A stretch of DNA of 7,665 bases from a bacterium. Lineage in GTDB: Bacteria > Zixibacteria > MSB-5A5 > GN15 > FEB-12. The stretch spans positions 1-7,665 of the forward strand of contig JAUWMW010000109.1 of assembly GCA_030612965.1 (NCBI GenBank), read 5' to 3'. The notes below the pieces were generated by a model that saw only the letters and a list, made by a program, of their open reading frames with translations, searched no databases and was not told where the DNA came from. Both the position numbers and the translations under genes were made by a program. This document shows, in pieces, positions 1 to 4,788 of this stretch. Positions within the stretch are counted from its first letter, which is position 1; the number at the start of each line of letters is the position of its first letter.

Positions 1-1
1 G

Positions 2-388
2 CAGGTAATCGAACTTGACAGGAACCAGCGCAAGGTGGTCCTGTCGGTTGTGGCCTACTATAAGAAGCGCGAGCGGGCCGAGTACGAGGAATTCCTGGCC
101 AAGCACGAGCCCAAAGCAACCGCGATGGGTGACGCTATGCCTGAGGAATTGAAGGCGCAGGTCGCCGAGGAAGCTGCACCGAAGGCACCGGCCGAGGAAG
201 CACCAACCGAAGCCGCCGCTGAGGCGCCGGCCGAGACTCCCGCCGAAGCACCGGCCGAGACAGCCGCTGAGGCGCCAGCCGAGACTCCCGCCGAGGAAGC
301 GGCTGCTGACGCTCCCGCCACATCTGAGGCTTCGGACGACACCGCCGCCTCCGGTGAGTCAGAAGAGGAGCCGCCCAAGACCGAGTAG
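2..388 (+). CDS. rpsA: 30S ribosomal protein S1, C-terminal fragment
   Basis: The reading frame is open from the left edge, so the N-terminus lies outside the window; 128 residues are visible. It starts QVIELDRNQRKVVLSVVAYY, which matches the last strands of an S1 (OB-fold) RNA-binding domain, where S1 proteins typically read 'V..ID....K..LS..A'. A charged helix follows (KKRERAEYEEFLAKH). A low-complexity tail of roughly 80 residues comes next, rich in Ala, Pro and Glu (repeats of APAETPAE), ending SEEEPPKTE. S1 binds mRNA and helps load it on the 30S subunit. Acidic or Ala/Pro-rich tails after the last S1 domain occur in several phyla. The first GTG in this frame, at 35, is internal and not the true start. 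A strong terminator follows 34 bases after the stop, so this is the last gene of its transcript. Another multi-S1-domain protein is possible but less likely. Confidence 0.82.
   Translation, partial: QVIELDRNQRKVVLSVVAYYKKRERAEYEEFLAKHEPKATAMGDAMPEELKAQVAEEAAPKAPAEEAPTEAAAEAPAETPAEAPAETAAEAPAETPAEEAAADAPATSEASDDTAASGESEEEPPKTE
215..294 (+). repeat. In-frame 48-nt tandem repeat in the S1 tail
   Basis: The segment at 215-246 recurs at 263-294 with 31 of 32 bases identical and a period of 48 nt, exactly 16 codons. It encodes AAEAPAETPAEAPAET followed by a second, shorter copy, AAEAPAETPAEE. The near-identity at synonymous positions indicates recent DNA duplication or slippage rather than only selection for an Ala/Pro/Glu composition. 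Confidence 0.8.
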
Positions 389-422
389 TCTCATCTTTGA
401 ATAAAAGCGATTTATCGCTCAC

Positions 423-458
423 ACCCGGTGGTTGCATTTGCAGCCACCGGGTTTTTTT
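423..458 (+). terminator. Rho-independent terminator after rpsA
   Basis: The arm ACCCGGTGGTTGC (423-435) pairs with GCAGCCACCGGGT (440-452) over 13 bp, including one G-U pair, around the loop ATTT. A run of seven T follows (452-458). Strong stem, small loop and U-tract are the textbook signs of intrinsic termination, and the position 34 bases after the S1 stop fits. Confidence 0.93.
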
Positions 459-718
459 GTGCGGTAAGGGGCTGCCGCCGGGTGGCCGTCTCACTTGTTT
501 GGGGCGGATTTGTGATTGGTCTAGTCACCTCCAAAACCAGTTAGAGGATGTCACCCGAAGGTATATCCTTCAAGGTATCAAACCAGCATCTGTGTGGACC
601 ACGCATCGCCCTCGAAGTTTCTTGTTGACCAACACTGGCGTAGCTGCGCATAGTACACCCGGCAGCGATAGTATGGTAATAGGTTTGGGCGGATTCTTGT
701 CGTCGTGTGTGAGTAGGT
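459..718. other. Intergenic region without a recognisable gene
   Basis: About 260 bases lie between the S1 terminator and the membrane-protein gene. A frame is open through 397-735, but it runs across the terminator, has no ribosome binding site and no recognisable protein signature, so I do not call it. A short hairpin GAAGG/CCTTC lies at 557-571, and AAGGTAT occurs twice nearby. Base use is lower in GC than in the neighbouring core genes, as in the downstream membrane gene, which would fit both being part of one acquired segment (inference). Confidence 0.5.
625..654 (+). promoter_or_regulatory. Candidate promoter for the membrane-protein gene
   Basis: TTGACC (625-630) matches 5 of 6 bases of the -35 consensus. 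CATAGT (649-654) matches 4 of 6 of the -10 consensus, with an 18-base spacer. It would start transcription near 661, about 58 bases before the TTG start at 719. It lies downstream of the S1 terminator, where a new promoter is needed, but the match is modest. Confidence 0.3.
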
Positions 719-1435
719 TTGATTATAAGTACTAGTTATCTTAGTGACAACACAAGAAAGATCCGCAGATGGCTTCTGCTGGTCTGTCTGATTGGGTATT
801 CGATCTCAAAGCTCGACCTTACCCTGACAGAGATTCATGTATTCGGTAGCAAGTTCGAGATGCTGAACTACACGGCAATACCGTTCGTGCTGATAATCGT
901 TATATTGTACTTTCTCATAACGTACGCCTTTTACTCCCTGTCGGAATACTCTCACGGGCACTGGACAGAGGCTGCGGACGTCGTTGAGAGGCACGTCCAA
1001 GGGAAGACTCGCTCGCCGTTTGATATATCAGTCAAAATGGACGGAATAAGACGCGATATCGATAATATCCAGGAACAGATTACCAACCGTGAATACTACG
1101 AATTGGACGCGAGGGCTGTTGCGGGATTGGAAAAGGCACTAGAGGAAAGAAAAATCGAGAACAAGAAGTTGCTGGAATTCTTCATCAACGCCACCAGCAG
1201 AATACCTCTTGTCGCGCAATACTCATGGGGGCACCTCAGGACATTTGTTGAGATGGTTCTGCCGATGTTGGTAGCCATGTATGCTATTGTCCACCTTGCA
1301 TACTTCACCGAAATCTCGAATCCAAATCTGAAAGGTGATGCCGTGGGCTCGGGCACTGTTCAATCTGACAGTATCGCGGTTGTTACTGAAACTCCTGCCA
1401 CTGTGGATACAACCGAGATCATCACTGCCGATTGA
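719..1435 (+). CDS. Unrecognised membrane protein with central coiled coil
   Basis: I do not recognise this 238-residue protein. It starts with a basic stretch (TRKIRRW), then a weakly hydrophobic segment at about residues 17-29. A strong membrane segment follows at about 54-75 (AIPFVLIIVILYFLITYAF). A charged, helical, probably coiled-coil region covers roughly 105-160, and another membrane segment lies at about 175-195 (VEMVLPMLVAMYAIVHLAYF). The tail is Thr/Asp/Glu-rich. The positive N-terminus suggests that the central helical part faces the cytoplasm. The start is TTG at 719: an in-frame TGA lies at 710-712, the next in-frame ATG is residue 48, past the first hydrophobic segment, and the ribosome binding site is weak. 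Codon use differs from its neighbours: eight ATA codons, and eight of twelve arginines are AGA/AGG, while guaB, recJ and meaB mainly use CGN. That suggests acquisition by transfer. It stands alone between the S1 terminator and repeats, so context gives no function. Confidence 0.75.
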   Translation: MIISTSYLSDNTRKIRRWLLLVCLIGYSISKLDLTLTEIHVFGSKFEMLNYTAIPFVLIIVILYFLITYAFYSLSEYSHGHWTEAADVVERHVQGKTRSPFDISVKMDGIRRDIDNIQEQITNREYYELDARAVAGLEKALEERKIENKKLLEFFINATSRIPLVAQYSWGHLRTFVEMVLPMLVAMYAIVHLAYFTEISNPNLKGDAVGSGTVQSDSIAVVTETPATVDTTEIITAD

Positions 1436-1451
1436 GCGAGGCACGGTCTGA

Positions 1452-1464
1452 CGCGCGAAGCGCG
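1452..1464. repeat. Small hairpin after the membrane-protein gene
   Basis: CGCGC/GCGCG forms a 5-bp stem with a GAA loop, 16 bases after the stop codon. The following bases are GAAAAAC, so there is no U-tract on the + strand and it is not a standard terminator for the upstream gene. Confidence 0.4.
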
Positions 1465-1480
1465 AAAAACTGACTTGCCT

Positions 1481-1545
1481 GTGTCGGGCGGGGTCGGCCT
1501 ACTCCACTCGCAAAATTGGGGCGACACAAGGCCGCCCCCTACGCA
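1481..1545. repeat. GC-rich repeat-like intergenic segment
   Basis: The segment starts TGTCGGGCGGGGTCGGCC and later contains GGGGCG (1518-1523) and CGCCCC (1533-1538), which pair as a 6-bp hairpin with a 9-base loop. On the - strand it reads GTAGGGGGCGGCCTTG..., the style of short dispersed repeats I associate with some environmental bacterial genomes (from memory, unchecked). A frame is open over 1475-1663 but has no ribosome binding site and a composition typical of repeats, so it is not called as a gene. Confidence 0.4.
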
Positions 1546-1575
1546 GGGATATACATTGTTCTCTCACCCCCCCCT

Positions 1576-1602
1576 TAATTCGTTGCCGCCAACTGCCGAT
1601 AA
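1576..1602 (+). promoter_or_regulatory. Sigma-28 (FliA)-like promoter motif
   Basis: GCCGATAA at 1595-1602 is a perfect match to the sigma-28 -10 consensus. Eleven bases upstream, TAATTCGT (1576-1583) keeps the TAA of the -35 consensus TAAAGTTT but matches only 4 of 8 bases overall. Transcription would begin near 1609, exactly where the riboswitch-like sequence starts. An 8-base perfect match can occur by chance, so the spacing and position carry much of the weight. Confidence 0.35.
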
Positions 1603-1604
1603 TA

Positions 1605-1677
1605 GACACCAAAGGGCCAAATTGAGCCGAAAGCGCGGACGTAGGGCCGAGGCTCTGTACTGAGCGGAACTTTATCC
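1605..1677 (+). ncRNA. Possible degenerate cyclic-di-GMP-I (GEMM-like) riboswitch
   Basis: Conserved blocks of the GEMM-I aptamer appear in order: AAAGGGCCAAA (1611-1621, against AGGGCAAACC), CGAAAG (1628-1633, the GAAA tetraloop block), GGACGTAGGGCCGAGGCTCT (1637-1656, against GGACGCAAAGCCACGGGTCT), and AGCGGAACTTTATCC (1663-1677, against AGCCGGGTTGCC). The inner stem around the GAAA loop pairs poorly here: only C1628-G1633 and a few bulged pairs remain. The CC that should close it is TT. An alternative pairing GAGCC (1624-1628) with GGCTC (1651-1655) competes. The element may therefore be decayed, divergent or a chance resemblance. No protein gene follows directly; the tRNA promoter and tRNA genes come next. 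Confidence 0.33.
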
Positions 1678-1703
1678 AGCTTTCTTGGTTTTGATTAAAT
1701 GAC

Positions 1704-1732
1704 TTGACGGTTGGATAGTTTTTGTTTAAACT
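1704..1732 (+). promoter_or_regulatory. Sigma-70-type promoter of the tRNA pair
   Basis: TTGACG (1704-1709) matches 5 of 6 bases of the -35 consensus. TAAACT (1727-1732) matches 4 of 6 of the -10 consensus, with an ideal 17-base spacer. The start point would be near 1739, about 13 bases before the first tRNA, which is typical of bacterial tRNA operons. Confidence 0.65.
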
Positions 1733-1751
1733 CTAAGACTCGGCCAAAATT

Positions 1752-1825
1752 GGGCCCTTAGCTCAGTTGGTTAGAGCAGCTGACTCATAATCAGCGGGTC
1801 GCAGGTTCGAGTCCTGCAGGGCCCA
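1752..1825 (+). tRNA. tRNA-Ile2 (anticodon CAT, lysidine-modified)
   Basis: The 74-nt cloverleaf has acceptor stem GGGCCCT (1752-1758) paired with AGGGCCC (1818-1824) and discriminator A1825. The anticodon stem GCTGA/TCAGC encloses loop CTCATAA with anticodon CAT at 1786-1788, and the T-loop is GTTCGAGTC. A CAT anticodon can mean initiator Met, elongator Met or Ile2. Here the acceptor has C4-G69 and C5-G68, which TilS uses to recognise the Ile2 precursor, and overall identity to known Ile2 tRNAs (TTAGCTCAGTTGGTTAGAGCAG, CTCATAA) is high. The initiator mismatch at 1-72 is absent. TilS would convert C34 to lysidine so that the tRNA reads AUA. CCA is not encoded. AUA is used in the nearby membrane gene eight times. 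Confidence 0.85.
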
Positions 1826-1847
1826 TGATAAGGAAGGATAGGTTTTT

Positions 1848-1921
1848 GGGCAATTAGCTCAGTTGGTTAGAGCGTTCGGTTCACATCCGAGAGGTCACTG
1901 GTTCGAATCCAGTATTGCCCA
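1848..1921 (+). tRNA. tRNA-Val (anticodon CAC)
   Basis: The 74-nt cloverleaf has acceptor stem GGGCAAT (1848-1854) paired with ATTGCCC (1914-1920) and discriminator A1921. The anticodon loop TTCACAT carries anticodon CAC at 1882-1884, which reads the valine codon GTG. The T-arm is CACTGGTTCGAATCCAGT-like. CCA is not encoded, so it is added after transcription. It lies 22 bases after tRNA-Ile2 and is very likely cotranscribed from the promoter at 1704-1732. Confidence 0.93.
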
Positions 1922-1959
1922 GTTTGCAAGATGAAGAGGTTGGAAAGAGACAAAACACA

Positions 1960-2015
1960 CGCAGTCTGTCCTGTCGAACCCCACCGAATGGCGGGTGGAG
2001 GCACGGCCCGACCAA
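1960..2015. repeat. GC-rich repeat-like segment with small hairpin
   Basis: CCACC (1981-1985) pairs with GGTGG (1994-1998) around GAATGGCG, within a stretch ending GAGGCACGGCCCGAC. A similar string, GAGGCACGGTCTGAC, occurs at 1439-1453 after the membrane gene (13 of 15 bases the same). The two gaps flanking the tRNA pair may therefore contain members of one short dispersed repeat family. Confidence 0.35.
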
Positions 2016-2022
2016 GATACTT

Positions 2023-2063
2023 GAGAGCGCATTCTCCTGAGGGTTCAGGAGGATGCGTTTCTC
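2023..2063 (+). repeat. Long hairpin before the zinc-ribbon gene
   Basis: The arm GAGAGCGCATTCTCCTGA (2023-2040) pairs with 2045-2063 around the loop GGGT: about 18 pairs, including G-U wobbles, with one bulged T. CTCCTGA/TCAGGAG and CGCAT/ATGCG are perfect cores. It is not followed by a clean T-run (TTTCTCG only), so it is an imperfect candidate for termination of the tRNA transcript. It could also be a processing site or part of a dispersed repeat. The first ATG in the downstream frame (2053) lies inside the 3' arm with AGGAGG directly against it, which argues against that start. Confidence 0.6.
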
Positions 2064-2109
2064 GTTTGAGGTGCCGATGAATAAGCCGCTTCAGGCGCAA
2101 GGAGGTGTG

Positions 2110-2826
2110 ATGCCCAGCGAACTCGAACTACTGTTGAAGCTTCAGATTGTCGATTATGATCTTGGCGAGTTGGAACGTTCCAAGGAATACCTTCCCGACA
2201 TGATGGATAATCTGCGCACAGAGATCGAGGAGGCCAAAACCAGGCTGGAATCCACAACTGCCGAGTTTAACGAAAAAAAGGTCACCGTCAAAACCCTTGA
2301 ATTGGAGATCGCCGCCAAAGAGGCCGAGCTTCAGAAGTACCAGCAACAGATGATGTCGATCAAGACCAACAAGGAGTACGACGCCCTGGTGGCGCAAATC
2401 GATGCCATCAAGGAGGTCATCTCCAACCAGGAAACCGAACTGCTGGAAACCGAAGAACGTCTTACCGAATTGGAACAAGAGATCGCGGAATACGGAGATA
2501 AATCAGCCTCGGCTGAGGAGACCAATTCCAGGCAGTTGGCGATTTTGCAGGAGAAGATCGATTCCATCGGTGACAAGGTGGCGGCCAAAGAAGGGGAGCG
2601 TGATCAGATATCCACGCAGATTTCCCGGTCTACTCGTTCAGTTTACGAACGTGTCCGCAAGGGAAAGGGTGGTTCGGCCGTCGTGACGGTTAAGAAGCGT
2701 GCTTGTGGATCCTGTTACAAGGCGCTGACACCTCGCATGGTGCAGGAAATCAAGAAAGCTGACCGCATCCACACTTGTGAGAATTGCGGCCGTCTTCTGT
2801 TCTGGGATGAGGAAGTATCCAATTAG
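2110..2826 (+). CDS. Coiled-coil protein with C4 zinc ribbon (COG1579/DUF164-like)
   Basis: This 238-aa protein has a long Glu/Lys-rich helical hairpin over about residues 10-175, with the family-typical TNKEYDALVAQID turn at 86-98. A C-terminal zinc ribbon follows, with two Cys pairs: C199-x2-C202 and C223-x2-C226. This is the plan of the bacterial DUF164/zf-RING_7 family, which includes Helicobacter HP0958 (FlgZ). Members are cytoplasmic; proposed roles involve RNA or protein binding, and the function is not settled in most phyla. The start is ATG 2110, with AAGGAGG at 2099-2105 and 4 bases of spacing. The frame extends upstream to ATG 2053, but that extension is not family-like and starts inside a hairpin. 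guaB begins 44 bases after the stop, so the two are probably cotranscribed. Confidence 0.87.
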   Translation: MPSELELLLKLQIVDYDLGELERSKEYLPDMMDNLRTEIEEAKTRLESTTAEFNEKKVTVKTLELEIAAKEAELQKYQQQMMSIKTNKEYDALVAQIDAIKEVISNQETELLETEERLTELEQEIAEYGDKSASAEETNSRQLAILQEKIDSIGDKVAAKEGERDQISTQISRSTRSVYERVRKGKGGSAVVTVKKRACGSCYKALTPRMVQEIKKADRIHTCENCGRLLFWDEEVSN

Positions 2827-2870
2827 GTCGTTCGGTCATCGCGGCTGATAGACCTTCGGAGAGGCTCTTT

Positions 2871-4337
2871 ATGACGGAGATACTGAAACAGATAGCTCTT
2901 ACTTTCGACGATGTCCTTCTTCTGCCGGCGCATTCAAATGTACTGCCGAGTGAAGTGAACGTTGCGACTGCCATTGCGCCTGGGATCATGATGAACATCC
3001 CGCTGATGTCGTCGGCCATGGACACGGTGACTGAGTCGAGGCTGGCTATTGCGTTGGCCCGTCAGGGTGGAATCGGCATCATCCACAAAAACCTCACGCC
3101 CGAAGCACAGGCCGGGGAAGTTGATAAAGTCAAGAAGTCCGAATCCGGTATGATCGTCGACCCGATAACCCTCCCGCCTGACAAGACCGTCGGTGATGCT
3201 CTCGAGGTGATGCGTCACTTCTCTATTTCTGGAATCCCGATCACCGAAAACGGCCGATTGGTCGGTATCCTGACCAACCGTGACTTGCGCTTCCACCGCG
3301 ATCCAACAGTTCCGATCTCGGAAGTCATGACCCATGAGAATCTGGTAACGGTGCCACAGGGCACAGATCTGGACACGGCCAAGGATCTGCTTCACCAACA
3401 CCGTATCGAAAAGCTGTTAATTGTTGATGAGCAGCAGAACCTGAAGGGGATGATCACTGTTAAGGACATTGTCAAAAAGATTCAATACCCCTTGGCCTGC
3501 AAGGACGAGCAGGGACGGTTGCGCGTCGGCGCGGCGGTTGGAGTGGGGCTTGACATTCAAAGGCGGGCGCCGGGTCTGGTTGATGCCGGCGTTGATCTGC
3601 TGGTAGTTGATTCTTCACATGGGCACAGCGAGGGTGTTCTCAAAGCAGTTACGGCGCTGAAGAAGAAGTATCCCGAAGTGCCGGTATTGGCCGGCAATGT
3701 AGCCACGGCTGACGGGGCACAGGCGCTTATCGATGCCGGCGCCGACAGTGTCAAGGTTGGTATCGGCCCGGGCTCTATCTGTACCACGCGAATTGTAACC
3801 GGCGCTGGCGTACCCCAGGTTACTGCCATCATGAACGCTGTCTCGGCGGCGGCCAAGTCCGGCATTCCGGTCGTGGCCGATGGTGGCGTGCGTTTCTCGG
3901 GCGACGTCGCCAAAGCCCTGGCCTGCGGCGCCCAGGCTGTCATGATCGGATCGCTTTTCGCCGGGACGGAGGAGTCACCCGGTGAAACGGTACTGTTTGA
4001 GGGCCGTTCGTTTAAAGTCTATCGCGGTATGGGATCCTTGGGCTCAATGACGAAAGGCAGCAAGGATCGCTACTTTCAGGAATCCGAAGAGGACGCCGGC
4101 AAACTGGTGCCGGAGGGAATCGAAGGGCGCGTGCCGTACAAAGGTTCCCTCGCCGAGTCGATTCATCAACTGGTGGGCGGACTGAGAGCCGGCATGGGTA
4201 TATGCGGCGCAGCCGACCTGACTCAACTGGTCGCGAAGGCTCAGTTGGTGCAGATAACGTCAGCTGGAGTTACCGAGTCGCACCCCCACTCGGTGCCGAT
4301 CACAAAGGAAGCGCCCAACTACCGGCGTATGTCTTGA
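2871..4337 (+). CDS. guaB: Inosine-5'-monophosphate dehydrogenase
   Basis: IMP dehydrogenase oxidises IMP to XMP with NAD+, the committed step of GMP synthesis in the cytoplasm. The 488-aa length is that of standard bacterial GuaB. The N-terminal barrel part starts with LTFDDVLLLPA. Two CBS domains interrupt the TIM barrel at about residues 93-208 (for example GIPITENGRLVGILTNRDLR). The barrel resumes with the catalytic loop KVGIGPGSICTTR, where Cys304 is the nucleophile. VVADGGVRFSGD (334-345) holds the phosphate-binding region, and the mobile flap carries the Arg400-Tyr401 pair (GSKDRYFQ). All key residues are present, so it should be active, and CBS domains usually allow regulation by purine nucleotides. 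The ribosome binding site GGAGAGG (2858-2864) is 6 bases from the ATG. No guaA is visible nearby. A small inverted repeat CCGGC/GCCGG (4322-4344) overlaps the stop but lacks a good T-run. Confidence 0.98.
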   Translation: MTEILKQIALTFDDVLLLPAHSNVLPSEVNVATAIAPGIMMNIPLMSSAMDTVTESRLAIALARQGGIGIIHKNLTPEAQAGEVDKVKKSESGMIVDPITLPPDKTVGDALEVMRHFSISGIPITENGRLVGILTNRDLRFHRDPTVPISEVMTHENLVTVPQGTDLDTAKDLLHQHRIEKLLIVDEQQNLKGMITVKDIVKKIQYPLACKDEQGRLRVGAAVGVGLDIQRRAPGLVDAGVDLLVVDSSHGHSEGVLKAVTALKKKYPEVPVLAGNVATADGAQALIDAGADSVKVGIGPGSICTTRIVTGAGVPQVTAIMNAVSAAAKSGIPVVADGGVRFSGDVAKALACGAQAVMIGSLFAGTEESPGETVLFEGRSFKVYRGMGSLGSMTKGSKDRYFQESEEDAGKLVPEGIEGRVPYKGSLAESIHQLVGGLRAGMGICGAADLTQLVAKAQLVQITSAGVTESHPHSVPITKEAPNYRRMS

Positions 4338-4376
4338 ATGCCGGAAACTTTTGTGGAATGTTAGTGTTTTTTGGTG

Positions 4377-4382
4377 TATAGA
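4377..4382 (+). promoter_or_regulatory. Weak -10-like motif before rnpB
   Basis: TATAGA lies about a dozen bases before the 5' strand of the RNase P closing helix, where a promoter would be expected. The best upstream partner, TTGTGG (4351-4356), is 20 bases away, longer than optimal. rnpB may instead, or also, be read through from guaB, because no clear terminator separates them. Confidence 0.25.
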
Positions 4383-4394
4383 TATTGGCTTGAT

Positions 4395-4760
4395 AAAGCA
4401 GGAGAAACAGTCGCGCTTTAGATGAGAATTTGAAGTGAGGAAAGTCCGAGCTCCAAAGAATCAGGGCGCCCGGTAACACCGGGGCGGAGTGATCCGACGG
4501 AAAGTGCCGCAGAAACTATACCGCCCGCCGCGTGCGGGTAAGGGTGAAAACGTGGTGTAAGAGACCACGGCCGTCGGCAGTAATATCGACGGTGGGTAAA
4601 CCCCGCCTGGAGCAAGGCCAAATAGGGGAAGAGGGGTTGATTCGCCCCGCTATCATTCCCGGGTGGGCCGCATAGAATGGCCGGGCAACCGGTTCATCAA
4701 GATAAATGACTGTTGGTTCCGCGTCTGCGGGATTACAGAACTCGGCTTACCTCCTGCTTT
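4395..4760 (+). ncRNA. rnpB: RNase P RNA, bacterial type A
   Basis: This is the catalytic RNA that cuts 5' leaders from pre-tRNAs. Conserved blocks are easy to read: GAGGAAAGTCCGAGCTCC (4437-4454), AGGGTGAAAA (4541-4550), GAGCAAGGCCAAATAGGGG (4610-4628), GATAAATGACTGTTGG and ACAGAACTCGGCTTAC (4735-4750). The ends are set by a perfect 10-bp P1 helix, AAAGCAGGAG (4395-4404) with CTCCTGCTTT (4751-4760); mature ends may differ by a few bases. A long-range helix pairs CCGAG (4446-4450) with CTCGG (4741-4745). P3 is a short simple hairpin (4414-4437) capped by a GAGA tetraloop, smaller than in E. coli. P15 is GGGAA/TTCCC (4626-4630/4656-4660). The usual GGU motif that pairs with tRNA CCA is not clearly free in loop 15. 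A protein frame opening at 4663 inside the RNA is the upstream extension of recJ and not a real start. Confidence 0.97.
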
Positions 4761-4763
4761 CCA

Positions 4764-4785
4764 AGCCTCCAAAATTCTGGAGGCT
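4764..4785 (+). promoter_or_regulatory. Hairpin sequestering the recJ ribosome binding site
   Basis: AGCCTCCA (4764-4771) pairs perfectly with TGGAGGCT (4778-4785) around the loop AAATTC, an 8-bp stem. The 3' arm contains the Shine-Dalgarno GGAGG (4779-4783) of recJ, whose ATG is at 4789. The hairpin starts 4 bases after the rnpB P1 helix. No T-run follows, so it is not a good intrinsic terminator. It could limit recJ translation, protect or define the rnpB 3' end, or act as a processing signal. The structure is seen in the sequence; the role is inferred. Confidence 0.6.
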
Positions 4786-4788
4786 CTG

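Noticed and set aside
58..494. Two antisense frames over the S1 tail and terminator
   Set aside because: They are mirror images of the Ala/Pro/Glu repeat and have no ribosome binding site or family resemblance.
548..628. Small frame MSPEGISFKVSNQHL... with AGAGG before the ATG
   Set aside because: The purine stretch touches the ATG with no spacing, and nothing about the 26-residue peptide is recognisable.
397..735. 112-codon + strand frame after rpsA
   Set aside because: It runs straight through the strong terminator, has no ribosome binding site and no recognisable protein pattern, and overlaps the start of the membrane gene.
1475..1663. 62-codon + strand frame
   Set aside because: It covers the repeat-like segment and the riboswitch-like sequence, has no ribosome binding site and has a low-complexity composition.
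1752..1825. Reading the CAT tRNA as elongator or initiator Met
   Set aside because: C4-G69 and C5-G68 in the acceptor stem and overall identity fit Ile2; the first pair is G-C, not the initiator mismatch.
2053..2109. Upstream start for the zinc-ribbon gene at ATG 2053
   Set aside because: The ATG lies in a hairpin arm with AGGAGG directly against it, and the added residues are not family-like; ATG 2110 has a well-placed AAGGAGG.
4663..4788. Upstream start for recJ at GTG 4663
   Set aside because: These codons are the 3' part of RNase P RNA; RecJ begins at ATG 4789 with its own GGAGG.
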